A stretch of DNA of 64,000 bases from Ornithomonoglobus_A sp045649025 (GTDB taxonomy: Bacteria; Bacillota; Clostridia; UBA1381), in assembly GCA_045649025.1 (NCBI GenBank), contig JAZRPB010000010.1, positions 1-64,000 of the forward strand. Direction: 5' to 3'. The number at the start of each line of letters is the position of its first letter. Within the stretch, counting starts at the first letter, position 1. Both the position numbers and the translations under genes were made by a program. Under the pieces are notes generated by a model. The model was not told the origin of the DNA, ran no database searches, and saw only the letters and a list, made by a program, of their open reading frames with translations. Shown in pieces: positions 1-8,640 of the stretch.

Positions 1-260
1 CATAAAAAACTCATTGTTTTGACATTTTCTAAATGTCTTGACAAGAACTCTGCACTGTTTACTTTTCAATGTACATTCTCTGTCTTTGCGACAGCTTAAC
101 TAGTATACCACAAGTTTTTATGCTTGTCAATACCTTTTTTAAAACTTTTTAAAAAATTTTTAAAAGTTTTTTTCAAAGCCATCTTCCAAAAGACAACTTT
201 GACAGTTTACCACAATTAACACCACTTGTCAATACCTTTTTTCGATTTTTTTCTATCTTT
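1..260 (-). promoter_or_regulatory. tandem rRNA-operon-type promoters and leader (leftward)
   Basis: Read on the minus strand, two consensus promoters lie in tandem. The upstream one has TTGACA at 232-227, a 17-bp spacer and TAAACT at 209-204. The downstream one has TTGACA at 130-125, a 17-bp spacer and TATACT at 107-102. Both are preceded by the same GGTA context. Downstream is a short hairpin (about 80-95) and a leader containing ATTGAAAAGTAAACAG, which resembles clostridial leaders before 16S rRNA. No rRNA sequence lies inside the window, so the target is inferred: an rRNA operon starting just left of position 1. A tRNA operon or another strongly expressed gene is the alternative. Confidence 0.6.
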
Positions 261-360
261 TTTATCTTTTGTGTTTTTTCTTATTATATATATCTCCTCC
301 TTCTATTTTTTTATACATTCTGCCCACTAACGTACATAAAAATTATTTTTAAATAAATAC

Positions 361-389
361 TTTACAAAACCACAAAAAAATTATATAAT
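361..389 (+). promoter_or_regulatory. promoter of the 441-5908 gene cluster
   Basis: TTTACA at 361-366 is separated by 17 bp from a perfect TATAAT at 384-389. It lies about 50 bp before the first start codon at 441, which has an AGGAGA ribosome-binding site at 428-433. No other convincing promoter lies between the seven closely packed genes that follow, so this probably drives all of them. Confidence 0.6.
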
Positions 390-440
390 ATAATAGGTAT
401 ATAATTAACTTTTTGAATTTTATTTTTAGGAGATATATTA

Positions 441-1088
441 ATGAACATATTAGTATTTTTAATCAGCATTGTTTGCCGTTTGATTGCAATAACAGGGCAC
501 GAGGTTGCACACGGCTTTGTGTCGGATAAGCTTGGTGACCCCACTCCAAGACGTGAGGGCAGATTATCGTTTAATCCGCTTGCACATCTTGATTTAACAG
601 GAACACTGTTGATGCTTTTAACAGGCTTCGGCTGGGCAAAGCCCGTTGCGGTAGACCCAAGATATTACAGAGATACAAAAAAAGGTATGGCACTCGTTGC
701 CGTGGCAGGACCGCTATCTAATCTTATTATGGCCTTTGCGGGGTTGCTTATTTATGCAATTTTCTTTATTATAAATGTAAAGACGGGTGCATTTACTTCA
801 TTAACTGACTTTTTACAGACATTTTCAATGTACTTTGCACAAACTAATCTTTGCTTTATGATATTTAACCTTATTCCAATACCGCCACTTGACGGCTCAC
901 GTATACTTGGAATGTTCCTATCAAACCGCAGCTACTACAAGCTTTTGCAATACGAAAGATACAGTATGATTCTTATTATGGTGCTTTCTCTTACAGGTGC
1001 ATTTTCAAGAATTATAGGAACAGGCGTTGGCTTGGTGTTTAATGGAATTATAAATTTATTGAATGTGTTTGTAAGGATGGCTTTGTAA
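441..1088 (+). CDS. site-2 protease family (M50) membrane metalloprotease
   Basis: This is a 215-residue membrane protein. The zinc-binding HEVAH motif is at residues 20-24 inside the first hydrophobic segment, and the second catalytic motif, NLIPIPPLDG with Asp151, lies in a later one. The FNPLAHLDL stretch near residue 45 is typical of the short YwhC/YwmF-like branch of M50 peptidases, which lack the PDZ domain of RseP. Such proteins cut substrates within the membrane, but the substrate of this branch is not known here. The gene starts an operon and its stop is one base from the start of scpA. The full-length RseP is a separate gene at 8641-9789. Confidence 0.85.
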   Translation: MNILVFLISIVCRLIAITGHEVAHGFVSDKLGDPTPRREGRLSFNPLAHLDLTGTLLMLLTGFGWAKPVAVDPRYYRDTKKGMALVAVAGPLSNLIMAFAGLLIYAIFFIINVKTGAFTSLTDFLQTFSMYFAQTNLCFMIFNLIPIPPLDGSRILGMFLSNRSYYKLLQYERYSMILIMVLSLTGAFSRIIGTGVGLVFNGIINLLNVFVRMAL

Positions 1089-1089
1089 T

Positions 1090-1806
1090 ATGAATTCTTT
1101 ATTGTACAAGCTCGACACATTTGAAGGTCCTCTTGATTTGTTGTTGACTTTAATTAAAAAGAATAAAGTGAATATATACGATATTCCGATAGTTGAAATC
1201 ACTGCCCAATACCTTGAGGCAATTGAGGGAATTGAGGAGTCGGATTTAGAATACACCTCCGAGTTTTTGGTTATGGCATCACAGCTTTTGCTTATAAAAT
1301 CGAGAATGCTTTTGCCTCGTGATGAGGAAGAGGAGGAGGACCCTCGTGAAGATTTGGCTAACAGGCTTATTGAATACCAAAAGTTTAAGGAGGCATCACA
1401 GGAGCTTAGAAAGAGCGAGTTTTCGTCGAAGTATATGGTGTTTCGCGAGGAGGAGGATATAAAGTTCCCCACTCCCGAATATTCACACATACATTCAATT
1501 TCTGCACTGACAGATGCTTTTAACAGTATTCTTTCAAGACGTTTGCGTTATCAACCGCCCGAAAAACGTGCGTTTTCGGGAATTGTGGGCAGAGAAAAGG
1601 TGAGCGTTGATGATATGGTTACCAAAATAAAAACAACTCTTGGCAAGAAAAAAAGAGTAGGCTTTAAAAGTCTGTTTCGGTTTGATGATTCAAAGCCCGA
1701 AATGATTGCAACGTTCCTTGCGGTGCTTGAAATGATAAAGCTAAACCAGATACGTGCAGATTTTGACGAGAATACAGATGATTTTATAATTGCTGCGGTT
1801 AAATAA
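1090..1806 (+). CDS. scpA: segregation and condensation protein A
   Basis: ScpA is the kleisin subunit that bridges the two heads of the SMC dimer in the bacterial condensin complex, which organises and separates daughter chromosomes. The 238-residue protein begins with the family signature FEGPLDLLLTLI at residues 13-24. It has an acidic, charged middle (a run of glutamates near residue 80) and a C-terminal winged-helix region. It is followed after 30 bp by scpB, the usual pairing. The partner smc is also in this window at 50841-54407, far away and on the other strand. Length and motifs are normal for the family. Confidence 0.95.
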   Translation: MNSLLYKLDTFEGPLDLLLTLIKKNKVNIYDIPIVEITAQYLEAIEGIEESDLEYTSEFLVMASQLLLIKSRMLLPRDEEEEEDPREDLANRLIEYQKFKEASQELRKSEFSSKYMVFREEEDIKFPTPEYSHIHSISALTDAFNSILSRRLRYQPPEKRAFSGIVGREKVSVDDMVTKIKTTLGKKKRVGFKSLFRFDDSKPEMIATFLAVLEMIKLNQIRADFDENTDDFIIAAVK

Positions 1807-1836
1807 ACCGCAACAAAATATGAAAGGATAAAAATA

Positions 1837-2421
1837 ATGAACAATATAAAATACGCAATAGAGGGAATTCTGTTTGCGGCAGGCGAGAGCGTTAAGGCAG
1901 CAAAGCTTGCGGTTGTGCTTGATGTTACAATTGATGAGGTTAAAAACGCAATTACAGAGCTTTGCGAAGAATACAACCGTGAAAAGCGTGGCTTTAACAT
2001 AATAGAAATACTTGACGGATACCAGATATGCTCACGTCCCGAATATTATACATACATTCAGGAAATATTAGGTGAGCAAAGAAATCAGCCTCTTTCAAAT
2101 GCGGCAATGGAGGCACTTGCAATTATTGCATATAAGCAACCCGTTACAAAAGGACAGGTTGAGCATATAAGAGGTGTAAATTCCGACGGTTGCATTAACA
2201 GACTTTATGAACGTGGTCTTATTGAGGAGGCAGGCAGACTTGACGCTCCAGGCCGACCCATTTTATACGTTACAACCGATACATTCCTGCGTTGCTTTGG
2301 CTTGAAATCACCCGAGGATTTACCAAGCGTTAATTTAAAGGATATTACAGGCGATGACCCGCACGACGGACAGCTGGAGATTGAAGATACTGTTGAGGAT
2401 GGTGTTAGAGAAGGGAGCTGA
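1837..2421 (+). CDS. scpB: segregation and condensation protein B
   Basis: ScpB dimerises and binds ScpA, completing the SMC-ScpA-ScpB condensin. The 194-residue protein has two winged-helix domains. The first covers about residues 1-80 (IEGILFAAGE, family-typical) and the second about 85-165, including the conserved ALAIIAYKQPVTKGQVEHIRG region and GRPILYVTT. The C-terminal 25 residues are acidic and low in complexity, as is usual. A GAAAGGA ribosome-binding site precedes the ATG. The next gene starts only a few bases after its stop, suggesting translational coupling. Confidence 0.95.
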   Translation: MNNIKYAIEGILFAAGESVKAAKLAVVLDVTIDEVKNAITELCEEYNREKRGFNIIEILDGYQICSRPEYYTYIQEILGEQRNQPLSNAAMEALAIIAYKQPVTKGQVEHIRGVNSDGCINRLYERGLIEEAGRLDAPGRPILYVTTDTFLRCFGLKSPEDLPSVNLKDITGDDPHDGQLEIEDTVEDGVREGS

Positions 2422-2425
2422 TAAT

Positions 2426-3031
2426 TTGATTGCTTTATATATTATTCTTACTATTTTAGCAATATTATTAATTCTCTCACTATTACCCGCACGATGTATA
2501 TTTTTAATAAATTCCGACGGAAGCTCAATTGACATAAAATACGCATTCTTTAAATTTCATCTGTATCCGTCCTCAAAAACAGGACGCGGTGTTGTAAAGG
2601 ACGAGGAAAAGAAAACCGCAAGCGAAACTAAAGCCTCGGAGGGCAAAAAAAATCAGTTTAACATTTTAAGGAATATGCTTGATGATATTATAAAGTATGC
2701 AAAAAGAATAATAAAATATATATTTCACAACGCAATAACAATTGAAAAGCTTAATATAAGTGCACACATCGGCACAGGCGACCCCGCAGATACAGGTATT
2801 ATATGCGGAGGTGCATATGCATCTGTGTTTGGGGTGTTGGGATTTTTAAGTAAGCATACAAAGCTTAAGGAGCATAGCGTGGATATTTCACCCGACTTTG
2901 ACAACACTGTTATAAGCGGAGGATTATATGCTATTTTACGCACACGCATTGCACATATTCTTATACTGCTTACAATGGTTTTAAAATTAATAGGAAAATA
3001 CAAAACAATTTCAAGGAGGATAAATAAATGA
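2426..3031 (+). CDS. DUF2953-like membrane-anchored protein
   Basis: This is a protein of about 201 residues. It has one N-terminal hydrophobic segment (about residues 2-20, IALYIILTILAILLILSLLP), a soluble middle rich in Lys and Glu, and a second hydrophobic stretch near the C-terminus around ARIAHILILLTMVLKLIG. I place the start at the TTG codon at 2426. AGGGAG sits 8 bases upstream, overlapping the end of scpB, and the hydrophobic segment begins directly after it; an in-frame ATG further upstream would lie deep inside scpB. The position between scpB and the GerW-like gene is that of DUF2953 proteins in sporulating Firmicutes. No catalytic motif is visible and the function is unknown. Confidence 0.65.
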   Translation: MIALYIILTILAILLILSLLPARCIFLINSDGSSIDIKYAFFKFHLYPSSKTGRGVVKDEEKKTASETKASEGKKNQFNILRNMLDDIIKYAKRIIKYIFHNAITIEKLNISAHIGTGDPADTGIICGGAYASVFGVLGFLSKHTKLKEHSVDISPDFDNTVISGGLYAILRTRIAHILILLTMVLKLIGKYKTISRRINK

Positions 3032-3417
3032 ACAGTAACATTAACCAGATGCTTGACAGTTTAATGAAAAACATTGATGTTATTTCGGAAACAAAAAAGG
3101 TAATAGGCGATGTTATATCTATGGACGACGGCACAATAATTGTGCCTGTATCGAAGGTGTCTGTGGGCTTTGGTGGCGGCGGAAGCGATTTTGGCAGTGC
3201 AGATAAGCCATCGAGCGGCGGCGGTATAGGCGGCGGTGTTAAGGTTACACCCGAGGCATTTTTGGTAATTAACAACGGAAATGTGCGTCTTATACCTATG
3301 GATGGCGGCGGTCCGTCACCGCTTAATAAGGCAATTGATATGATTCCCGGTCTTGTAGATAAGGTTAACGGATATATTAGTGCAAGAAATGCTAAAAGAG
3401 AGGGAAAAACCGAGTGA
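3028..3417 (+). CDS. ytfJ: GerW/YtfJ-family sporulation protein
   Basis: The 129-residue protein has the family layout. An N-terminal helix contains LMKNIDVISETKKVIGD, followed by IPVSKVSVGFGGGGSDFG-like strands and a glycine-rich middle (GGGIGGGVKV), ending with VTPEAFLVINNGNVRLI. In Bacillus the homologue is made in the forespore and is needed for spores to germinate in response to L-alanine; here this is inference from family membership. The ATG overlaps the stop of the preceding gene by four bases, with AAGGAGGAT just upstream. The last four bases overlap the next gene, so three genes are translationally coupled. It is one of the clearest signs that the organism sporulates. Confidence 0.85.
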   Translation: MNSNINQMLDSLMKNIDVISETKKVIGDVISMDDGTIIVPVSKVSVGFGGGGSDFGSADKPSSGGGIGGGVKVTPEAFLVINNGNVRLIPMDGGGPSPLNKAIDMIPGLVDKVNGYISARNAKREGKTE

Positions 3418-5267
3418 TTACACTAAAAGATAAAATTTTGAGCAACGTGGAAAAGCCCACACGTTATACAGGCGGTGAGCTTAATTGTGTTTTGAAAAAT
3501 CCCGACGAGGTTGATGTGCGTTTTGGCTTTTGCTTTGCCGACACATACGAGATTGCAATGTCGCACCTTGGATTAAAGATACTTTATCACACACTGAATA
3601 ACCGAGAGGATACATTTTGTGAGAGAGTGTTTGCACCGTGGACAGATATGGAACAGGAGATGCGTACACGCGGTATGCGTCTTTTTGCACTTGAATCGGG
3701 CGATGAGATAACGCATTTTGATATGCTCGGCTTCACACTTCAGTATGAGCTTTCATATTCAAATATTATAAATATGCTTGATTTGGCACAAATCCCTGCT
3801 CTTTCACAGGACAGGGACGAAACATATCCTATAATATGTGCAGGCGGGCCCTGTGCATATAATGTTGAGCCACTTGCAGATGTGTTTGATTTCGTTATGC
3901 TTGGTGAGGGCGAGGAAATGATACACGAGGTTGTGGAAGCATATAAAAACTGGAAGAAAAGCGGTAAAAAGGATAAAAAGGATTATCTTCGTACAATCGC
4001 CAAAATCGACGGCATATATGTGCCCTCATTTTATGATGTTGAATATAACGAGGATAACACAATAAAATCAATCACTCCAAATCAGGAGGAAGCACCGCAA
4101 ACCATTAAAAAGCGTATAATGCCTGATTTTGACAACACCTACGCACCCGATACCATTATTGTGCCGTTTGGAGATGTTGTGCACGACAGAGTTATGCTTG
4201 AGGTTATGCGTGGTTGTATGCGTGGTTGTCGTTTTTGTCAGGCAGGGTATATATACCGTCCGTTACGTGAAAGAAAGCCCGATACACTGCTTAATCTTGC
4301 AGATAAGCTTTTGACGTGCAGCGGTTATGACGAGATTTCCCTTTCGTCGCTTTCAACAAGCGATTTCGGGGGACTTGGCGATTTAACAAGCGGTCTTTTG
4401 GATATTACCGAGGAGAAAAAAATTGGTCTTTCATTGCCATCGTTAAGAATAGATAATTTCTCACTTGAATTGATGAACAAGGTGCAAAAGGTGCGTAAAA
4501 CAGGCATAACGTTTGCACCCGAGGCGGGAACACAGCGTCTGCGTGATGTTATAAACAAAAACATTACCGAGGATAATATTATGCAGTCCACCTCTATGCT
4601 CTTCAAAGGCGGTTGGACAAATGTTAAGCTATATTTTATGATTGGTCTGCCTACTGAAACAAAAGAGGATGTTGAAGGTATTGCAGATTTGGCACAAAAG
4701 GTACTCGACCAATATTTTGCTATTCCAAAGGAAGAAAGAGCCAATAACATTAATATTACGGTCAGCACATCAAGCTTTGTTCCAAAGCCGTTTACTGCAT
4801 TTCAATGGGAGCCGCAAGATAGCAGAGAAATGCTTATTGAAAAGCAAAACGTTCTTAAGTCTGCCATTAAGTCGAAAAGAATACGCTATAATTGGCACGA
4901 CAACAAAACAAGCTATCTTGAGGGTGTGTTTGCAAGAGGCGACCGCCGTCTTTGCTCTGTTATACTAAAAGCGGTTGAAAAGGGCTGTAAATTTGACGGC
5001 TGGGGCGAGCACTTTAACTTTGATTTATGGATGGAGGCATTTGATGAGGTTGGCATAAACCCCGATTTCTACAATGCAAGACGTCGTGACTATGATGAAA
5101 TACTACCCTGGGAGCATATAGATGTGGGGGTAACCAAGGAGTTCTTTATGCGTGAGAGCGAAAAGGCAAAAATGGCACAAACCACACCGCATTGCAGAGA
5201 AAAATGCTCTAATTGCGGTATGGCATCATTCAAATCGGGCGTATGTATGGAAAGGCGGAAAAAATGA
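3414..5267 (+). CDS. TIGR03960-family radical SAM protein with B12-binding-like N-terminus
   Basis: The protein has 617 residues. About 1-200 resemble a cobalamin-binding-type domain (FCFADTYEIAMSHLGLKILY) and about 250-480 form the radical SAM barrel. The iron-sulfur cluster cysteines are C268, C272 and C275 in the CMRGCRFCQAG motif (CxxxCxxC). The C-terminus has a Cys-rich patch (HCREKCSNCG) that could bind another cluster or zinc. It starts with GTG, overlapping the end of the GerW-like gene. The next gene encodes its usual partner, TIGR03936. In many Clostridia the pair sits upstream of ribonuclease G and rplU, which do not follow here. The reaction is not established. Confidence 0.85.
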   Translation: MITLKDKILSNVEKPTRYTGGELNCVLKNPDEVDVRFGFCFADTYEIAMSHLGLKILYHTLNNREDTFCERVFAPWTDMEQEMRTRGMRLFALESGDEITHFDMLGFTLQYELSYSNIINMLDLAQIPALSQDRDETYPIICAGGPCAYNVEPLADVFDFVMLGEGEEMIHEVVEAYKNWKKSGKKDKKDYLRTIAKIDGIYVPSFYDVEYNEDNTIKSITPNQEEAPQTIKKRIMPDFDNTYAPDTIIVPFGDVVHDRVMLEVMRGCMRGCRFCQAGYIYRPLRERKPDTLLNLADKLLTCSGYDEISLSSLSTSDFGGLGDLTSGLLDITEEKKIGLSLPSLRIDNFSLELMNKVQKVRKTGITFAPEAGTQRLRDVINKNITEDNIMQSTSMLFKGGWTNVKLYFMIGLPTETKEDVEGIADLAQKVLDQYFAIPKEERANNINITVSTSSFVPKPFTAFQWEPQDSREMLIEKQNVLKSAIKSKRIRYNWHDNKTSYLEGVFARGDRRLCSVILKAVEKGCKFDGWGEHFNFDLWMEAFDEVGINPDFYNARRRDYDEILPWEHIDVGVTKEFFMRESEKAKMAQTTPHCREKCSNCGMASFKSGVCMERRKK

Positions 5268-5908
5268 GTAACTACATTATTAAATACGCACGTGATGAGC
5301 GTGTAAAATACATATCGCATCTCGATTTTGTGCGTTTGTTTCATCGTGCAATAAGACGAAGTAATCTTCCGTTTATGTTTTCACAGGGCTTTAATCCGCA
5401 TCCCATAATGACTGTGGCACAACCACTGTCTGTTGGTGTTACATCGGATTGTGAGTATATGAGTGTTGGCTTTGACGGCGACTTTTCAAACGAAGAGCTA
5501 AAAACAAGAATAAACAATGCACTGCCGCTTGGCTACTCAATTGTTGAGGTTAAAAAGGTTAATTCCAAAAAGGAAATTGACCTTACCAAGCTAAACAGGG
5601 CAATATATGTTACGGAAATCGAGTGCGAGGGCGATGTTGATATTGCAAAATTCCTTGAAAACAAGGAATTAAAGGTTATGAAAAAATCTAAAAGCGGTAT
5701 AAAGGAATCGGATATACGTCCATACATCTACGATTTAAAAAGGATAGATAAAAAAGAAAACATCCTAACTCTTGAAATGTGCATTGCAATTGGCAACACC
5801 TACAACCTAAAGCCCGAAACGGTAATTGCTGCAATGGAAAAATATTGCGATGGTTTTAAGAGTGTATTCTTTTTAACTCACAGAAAAGAAATGCTTTTTG
5901 GTAAATAG
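5264..5908 (+). CDS. TIGR03936-family radical-SAM-associated protein (DUF2344)
   Basis: This is a 214-residue protein with no iron-sulfur motif. It begins with YIIKYARDERVKYISHLDF, followed by RAIRRSNLPFMFSQGFNPHP, both hallmarks of DUF2344. The start is the ATG at 5264, which overlaps the stop of the preceding radical SAM gene (ATGA); an in-frame upstream ATG at 5213 would lie within that gene. In other organisms the two proteins are sometimes fused, so they probably act together on the same unknown substrate. The stop codon lies inside the stem of the shared terminator that follows. Confidence 0.85.
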   Translation: MSNYIIKYARDERVKYISHLDFVRLFHRAIRRSNLPFMFSQGFNPHPIMTVAQPLSVGVTSDCEYMSVGFDGDFSNEELKTRINNALPLGYSIVEVKKVNSKKEIDLTKLNRAIYVTEIECEGDVDIAKFLENKELKVMKKSKSGIKESDIRPYIYDLKRIDKKENILTLEMCIAIGNTYNLKPETVIAAMEKYCDGFKSVFFLTHRKEMLFGK

Positions 5909-5949
5909 AAATTTAAAAAGAGGCATAAATGCCTCTTTTTAAATTTCTA
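5906..5949. terminator. bidirectional terminator between convergent operons
   Basis: A palindrome of about 44 bases has the core GAGGCATAAATGCCTC, flanked by A-runs on one side and T-runs on the other. Both neighbouring stop codons (TAG at 5906-5908 on plus, TAA at 5941-5939 on minus) lie inside its arms, so it can end transcription from either direction. Confidence 0.85.
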
Positions 5950-6991
5950 TTAGTTCTTTTGTTGAGCTTGTAAGATTTCTTGGCTTTGAATTTTCTACCA
6001 CAATTAAATCCTCTATTCTTACTCCGCCCCTACCCTCTATGTATATGCCGGGTTCAACTGTGAGCACGTGTCCTTCTGCTATTATTTCATCACATTTGGG
6101 TGAAAGCGAGGGCATCTCGTGAATTTCAATTCCAACGCTGTGGCCAAGACCATGACCAAAATTTTCACCATAGCCAGCACCCGTTATAATATCTCTTGCA
6201 ATTTTGTCTATATCCGAGCACTTTTTACCGCTCTCAATTGCCTTTAGAGCCTCTTGCTGTGCCGTTAATACCACATCATATATTTCCTTTTGCCACCCCT
6301 GTGCTTTTCCCAAAACAACAGTTCTTGTCATATCCGAGCAATAACCCTCAAAAACACAGCCAAAATCAAGTGTTAAAAAATCGCCGTTCTGTATGAGCTT
6401 ATCCGAAGCAGTGCCGTGTGGCATTGCACTTCTTGCACCCGATGCCGCAATAGTTTCAAACGAAAGTGCACTCGCACCTGCTCTCTTCATAAAAAATTCT
6501 AATTCGAGTGCAACTTCCTTTTCACTCATTCCTGTATGTATTTTATTTAGTACATATGAAAATGCTTCATCGCCTATTTGCTCAGCTTGTGCTATTTTCT
6601 TTATTTCTGCTTTGTCCTTTATCTTTCGGGGTGCGTTTATTTTTTCGTGCATATCGTCTATGCTTTGCTTTTGGGTTATTACACTCTTTATTTTTTCAAG
6701 CTCTTTAACAGTTAGCATTTCACCCTCAAAGCCAAGGTTTACATTGCCAGTTCTTTCAAATGCACTTTTGTAACTTTTGGAAATATCCATAAGCTCAAAA
6801 TCAGGAGCTTGCTCCTTTGCCTGTATGGTATATCTTGAATCGGTTAATATTATTTGCTCGTTATGTGATATAATAAGCCGTGCATCGGGACTTGTGAAAC
6901 CGCTGTAATAAAATATGTTGGGATATCCCGATATATACACCGCCTCATTATCCTTTAGTGTATTCCTTAATTTCTCTATTCTGTTTTTCAT
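5939..6991 (-). CDS. pepP: M24-family Xaa-Pro aminopeptidase
   Basis: This is a metallopeptidase that removes N-terminal residues before proline, in the cytoplasm. The 350-residue protein has an N-terminal creatinase-like domain (1-125) and a C-terminal pita-bread catalytic domain. All five metal ligands are visible: D209 and D220 (LDFGCVFEGYCSD), H284 (GHGLGHSVG), E313 (VEPGIY) and E327 (RIEDL). H192 in PHGT fits the substrate-binding histidine. It overlaps aroQ by four bases (ATGA). The aroQ-pepP order is common in Clostridia, where efp usually follows; efp is absent here because the operon ends in the terminator. Confidence 0.92.
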   Translation of the reverse strand: MKNRIEKLRNTLKDNEAVYISGYPNIFYYSGFTSPDARLIISHNEQIILTDSRYTIQAKEQAPDFELMDISKSYKSAFERTGNVNLGFEGEMLTVKELEKIKSVITQKQSIDDMHEKINAPRKIKDKAEIKKIAQAEQIGDEAFSYVLNKIHTGMSEKEVALELEFFMKRAGASALSFETIAASGARSAMPHGTASDKLIQNGDFLTLDFGCVFEGYCSDMTRTVVLGKAQGWQKEIYDVVLTAQQEALKAIESGKKCSDIDKIARDIITGAGYGENFGHGLGHSVGIEIHEMPSLSPKCDEIIAEGHVLTVEPGIYIEGRGGVRIEDLIVVENSKPRNLTSSTKELIEI

Positions 6992-7419
6992 TTTTTATTC
7001 GCCAGATACTCAAGAGCTAAGTTATATCCCTCAAAGCCTAAACCACAGATTTGTCCCACACATTCGGGCACTATAACGGATTCGTTTCTGAATGACTCGC
7101 GGTTATGCACATTTGAAATATGTACTTCTATTGCATCTATTTTTACCGAGCCTATTGCGTCACGAATTGCATATGAATAGTGTGTGTATGCCGCAGGGTT
7201 TATTATAATTCCATCATACACACCGTATGCCTTTTGTATCTCGGTGCAAATTTCACCTTCTATATTGCTTTGAAAAAAGTCAACCTCAACACCTAATTCC
7301 TGTGCCTTTTTTGTGATTTGCTCTTCTAAATCCTTTAGGGTGTTTTTGCCATATATATCTGGCTCACGAACACCTAACATATTCATATTAACACCGTTTA
7401 TTACCAAAAACTTTTTCAT
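6988..7419 (-). CDS. aroQ: type II 3-dehydroquinate dehydratase
   Basis: The enzyme dehydrates 3-dehydroquinate to 3-dehydroshikimate, the third step of the shikimate pathway to aromatic amino acids. The 143-residue protein is the standard size for the dodecameric type II enzyme. Catalytic and binding residues are visible: Y23 in DIYG, N74 in the NPAAYTH motif, H80, E98, H100 in EVHISN, and R107. It overlaps ispG upstream and pepP downstream by four bases each, so all three are translationally coupled. Confidence 0.95.
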   Translation of the reverse strand: MKKFLVINGVNMNMLGVREPDIYGKNTLKDLEEQITKKAQELGVEVDFFQSNIEGEICTEIQKAYGVYDGIIINPAAYTHYSYAIRDAIGSVKIDAIEVHISNVHNRESFRNESVIVPECVGQICGLGFEGYNLALEYLANKK

Positions 7420-8456
7420 TGTGTTTTTTCCAACTCCTTCATAAGCTCACTCAACAAGTCTTCTTCTTTTACCTTTTTTAATATTTCGCCTTTTTTAAAG
7501 ATAAGGCCTTCGCCCTTGCCGCCTGCAATGCCTATATCTGCCTCACGTGCCTCACCCGGACCATTCACTGCACAGCCCATAACGGCAACCTTTATTGGCT
7601 TATCTATTTTTGCTATTCTTTTTTCTACCTCACTTGCAAGTGAAATTAAATCTATTTGCGTTCTTCCGCAGGTGGGACACGAAACAAGTGTGGCACCATT
7701 TTCCCTTAAATCCAGGACTTTTAGAATATCGTATGCCGCATATATCTCTTCAACAGGATTTGCAGTTAAAGAAACACGCAAGGTGTTTCCTATTCCCTCC
7801 GAGAGCAGTGCACCAATTCCCACTGCGGATTTTATTGTTCCGCCTCTTAATGTGCCTGCCTCTGTAACACCGATGTGCAACGGAATATCCGACATTTTAT
7901 TAAATTTCCTATACGTTTCTATCATCATTGGCACATCAGAAACCTTAATTGAAACCACAATATCTTTAAAATTTAAATCATCAAGTATTTCCACGTGTGA
8001 AAACGCACTCTCAACAAGTGCATCGGCACACAAGCCGCCGTATTTTTTTAACAGCTCTTTATCTAATGAGCCGCCATTTACGCCAATTCTTATTGGAATT
8101 GCACGTTCCTTTGCCATATTAACAACCTGCTTCACCCTGCCCTTATCGCCTATATTACCAGGGTTTATACGCACCTTGTCGACACCGTTTTTCATACTCT
8201 CCAACGCAAGACGGTAGTCGAAATGAATATCTGCCACGAGCGGAATATGTATTTGCTTTTTTATATCCGCTACTGCGTGTGCCGCCGCCATATCGGGCAC
8301 GGCAACACGTATAATTTCACACCCTGCATTTTCAAGCTCTAAAATCTGTGCCACTGTTTTTTTTACATCACGAGTATCGGTATTACACATCGACTGAATT
8401 GCAACACGCTCATCACCGCCGATTTTTACACCGCCTATGTTTATAATTCGTTTCAT
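7416..8456 (-). CDS. ispG: 4-hydroxy-3-methylbut-2-en-1-yl diphosphate synthase
   Basis: IspG converts methylerythritol cyclodiphosphate to HMBPP, the penultimate step of the non-mevalonate isoprenoid pathway. The 346-residue protein has the N-terminal TIM barrel (IRVAVPDM, ADIHFDYRLAL, NPGNIGDKGR) and the C-terminal 4Fe-4S domain. Cluster ligands are the cysteines of SCPTCGRTQ (about 259 and 262), the cysteine of GCAVNGPGEA (about 294) and a glutamate just after it. It is the short form without the central insert. A GAAAGGA ribosome-binding site precedes the start. It belongs to the same gene set as dxr and uppS upstream. Confidence 0.95.
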   Translation of the reverse strand: MKRIINIGGVKIGGDERVAIQSMCNTDTRDVKKTVAQILELENAGCEIIRVAVPDMAAAHAVADIKKQIHIPLVADIHFDYRLALESMKNGVDKVRINPGNIGDKGRVKQVVNMAKERAIPIRIGVNGGSLDKELLKKYGGLCADALVESAFSHVEILDDLNFKDIVVSIKVSDVPMMIETYRKFNKMSDIPLHIGVTEAGTLRGGTIKSAVGIGALLSEGIGNTLRVSLTANPVEEIYAAYDILKVLDLRENGATLVSCPTCGRTQIDLISLASEVEKRIAKIDKPIKVAVMGCAVNGPGEAREADIGIAGGKGEGLIFKKGEILKKVKEEDLLSELMKELEKTQ

Positions 8457-8493
8457 CTTTTTCCTTTCTTTTTAATTGTCCTCTTTTTGTATA

Positions 8494-8616
8494 ACAATAT
8501 AAAACGTACGCAACACGGATGCTCTGTATTAATTCAATTACTCAAACAGTCAAATTCTGCGAATTTGAAACTCGTAATCTAATTAACACAGAACATCCTC
8601 TTGCAGTTTTATATTG
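8494..8616. repeat. 123-nt near-complete palindrome in the rseP-ispG spacer
   Basis: Outer arms ACAATATAAAAC (8494-8505) and GTTTTATATTGT (8605-8616) are perfectly complementary. Inside are imperfect arms, GGATGCTCTGTATTAATT against its near-complement before GAACATCC. The centre is CAAATTC-TGC-GAATTTG. No supported gene lies here. It could be a miniature mobile element or a long mRNA hairpin that tunes ispG-aroQ-pepP relative to the genes upstream. Confidence 0.75.
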
Positions 8617-8640
8617 TTTTGTTGTATTTACAGAATGGTT

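Noticed and set aside
7516..8217. Open frame of 233 codons on the plus strand
   Set aside because: Antisense to ispG, which has full family motifs; no matching protein features.
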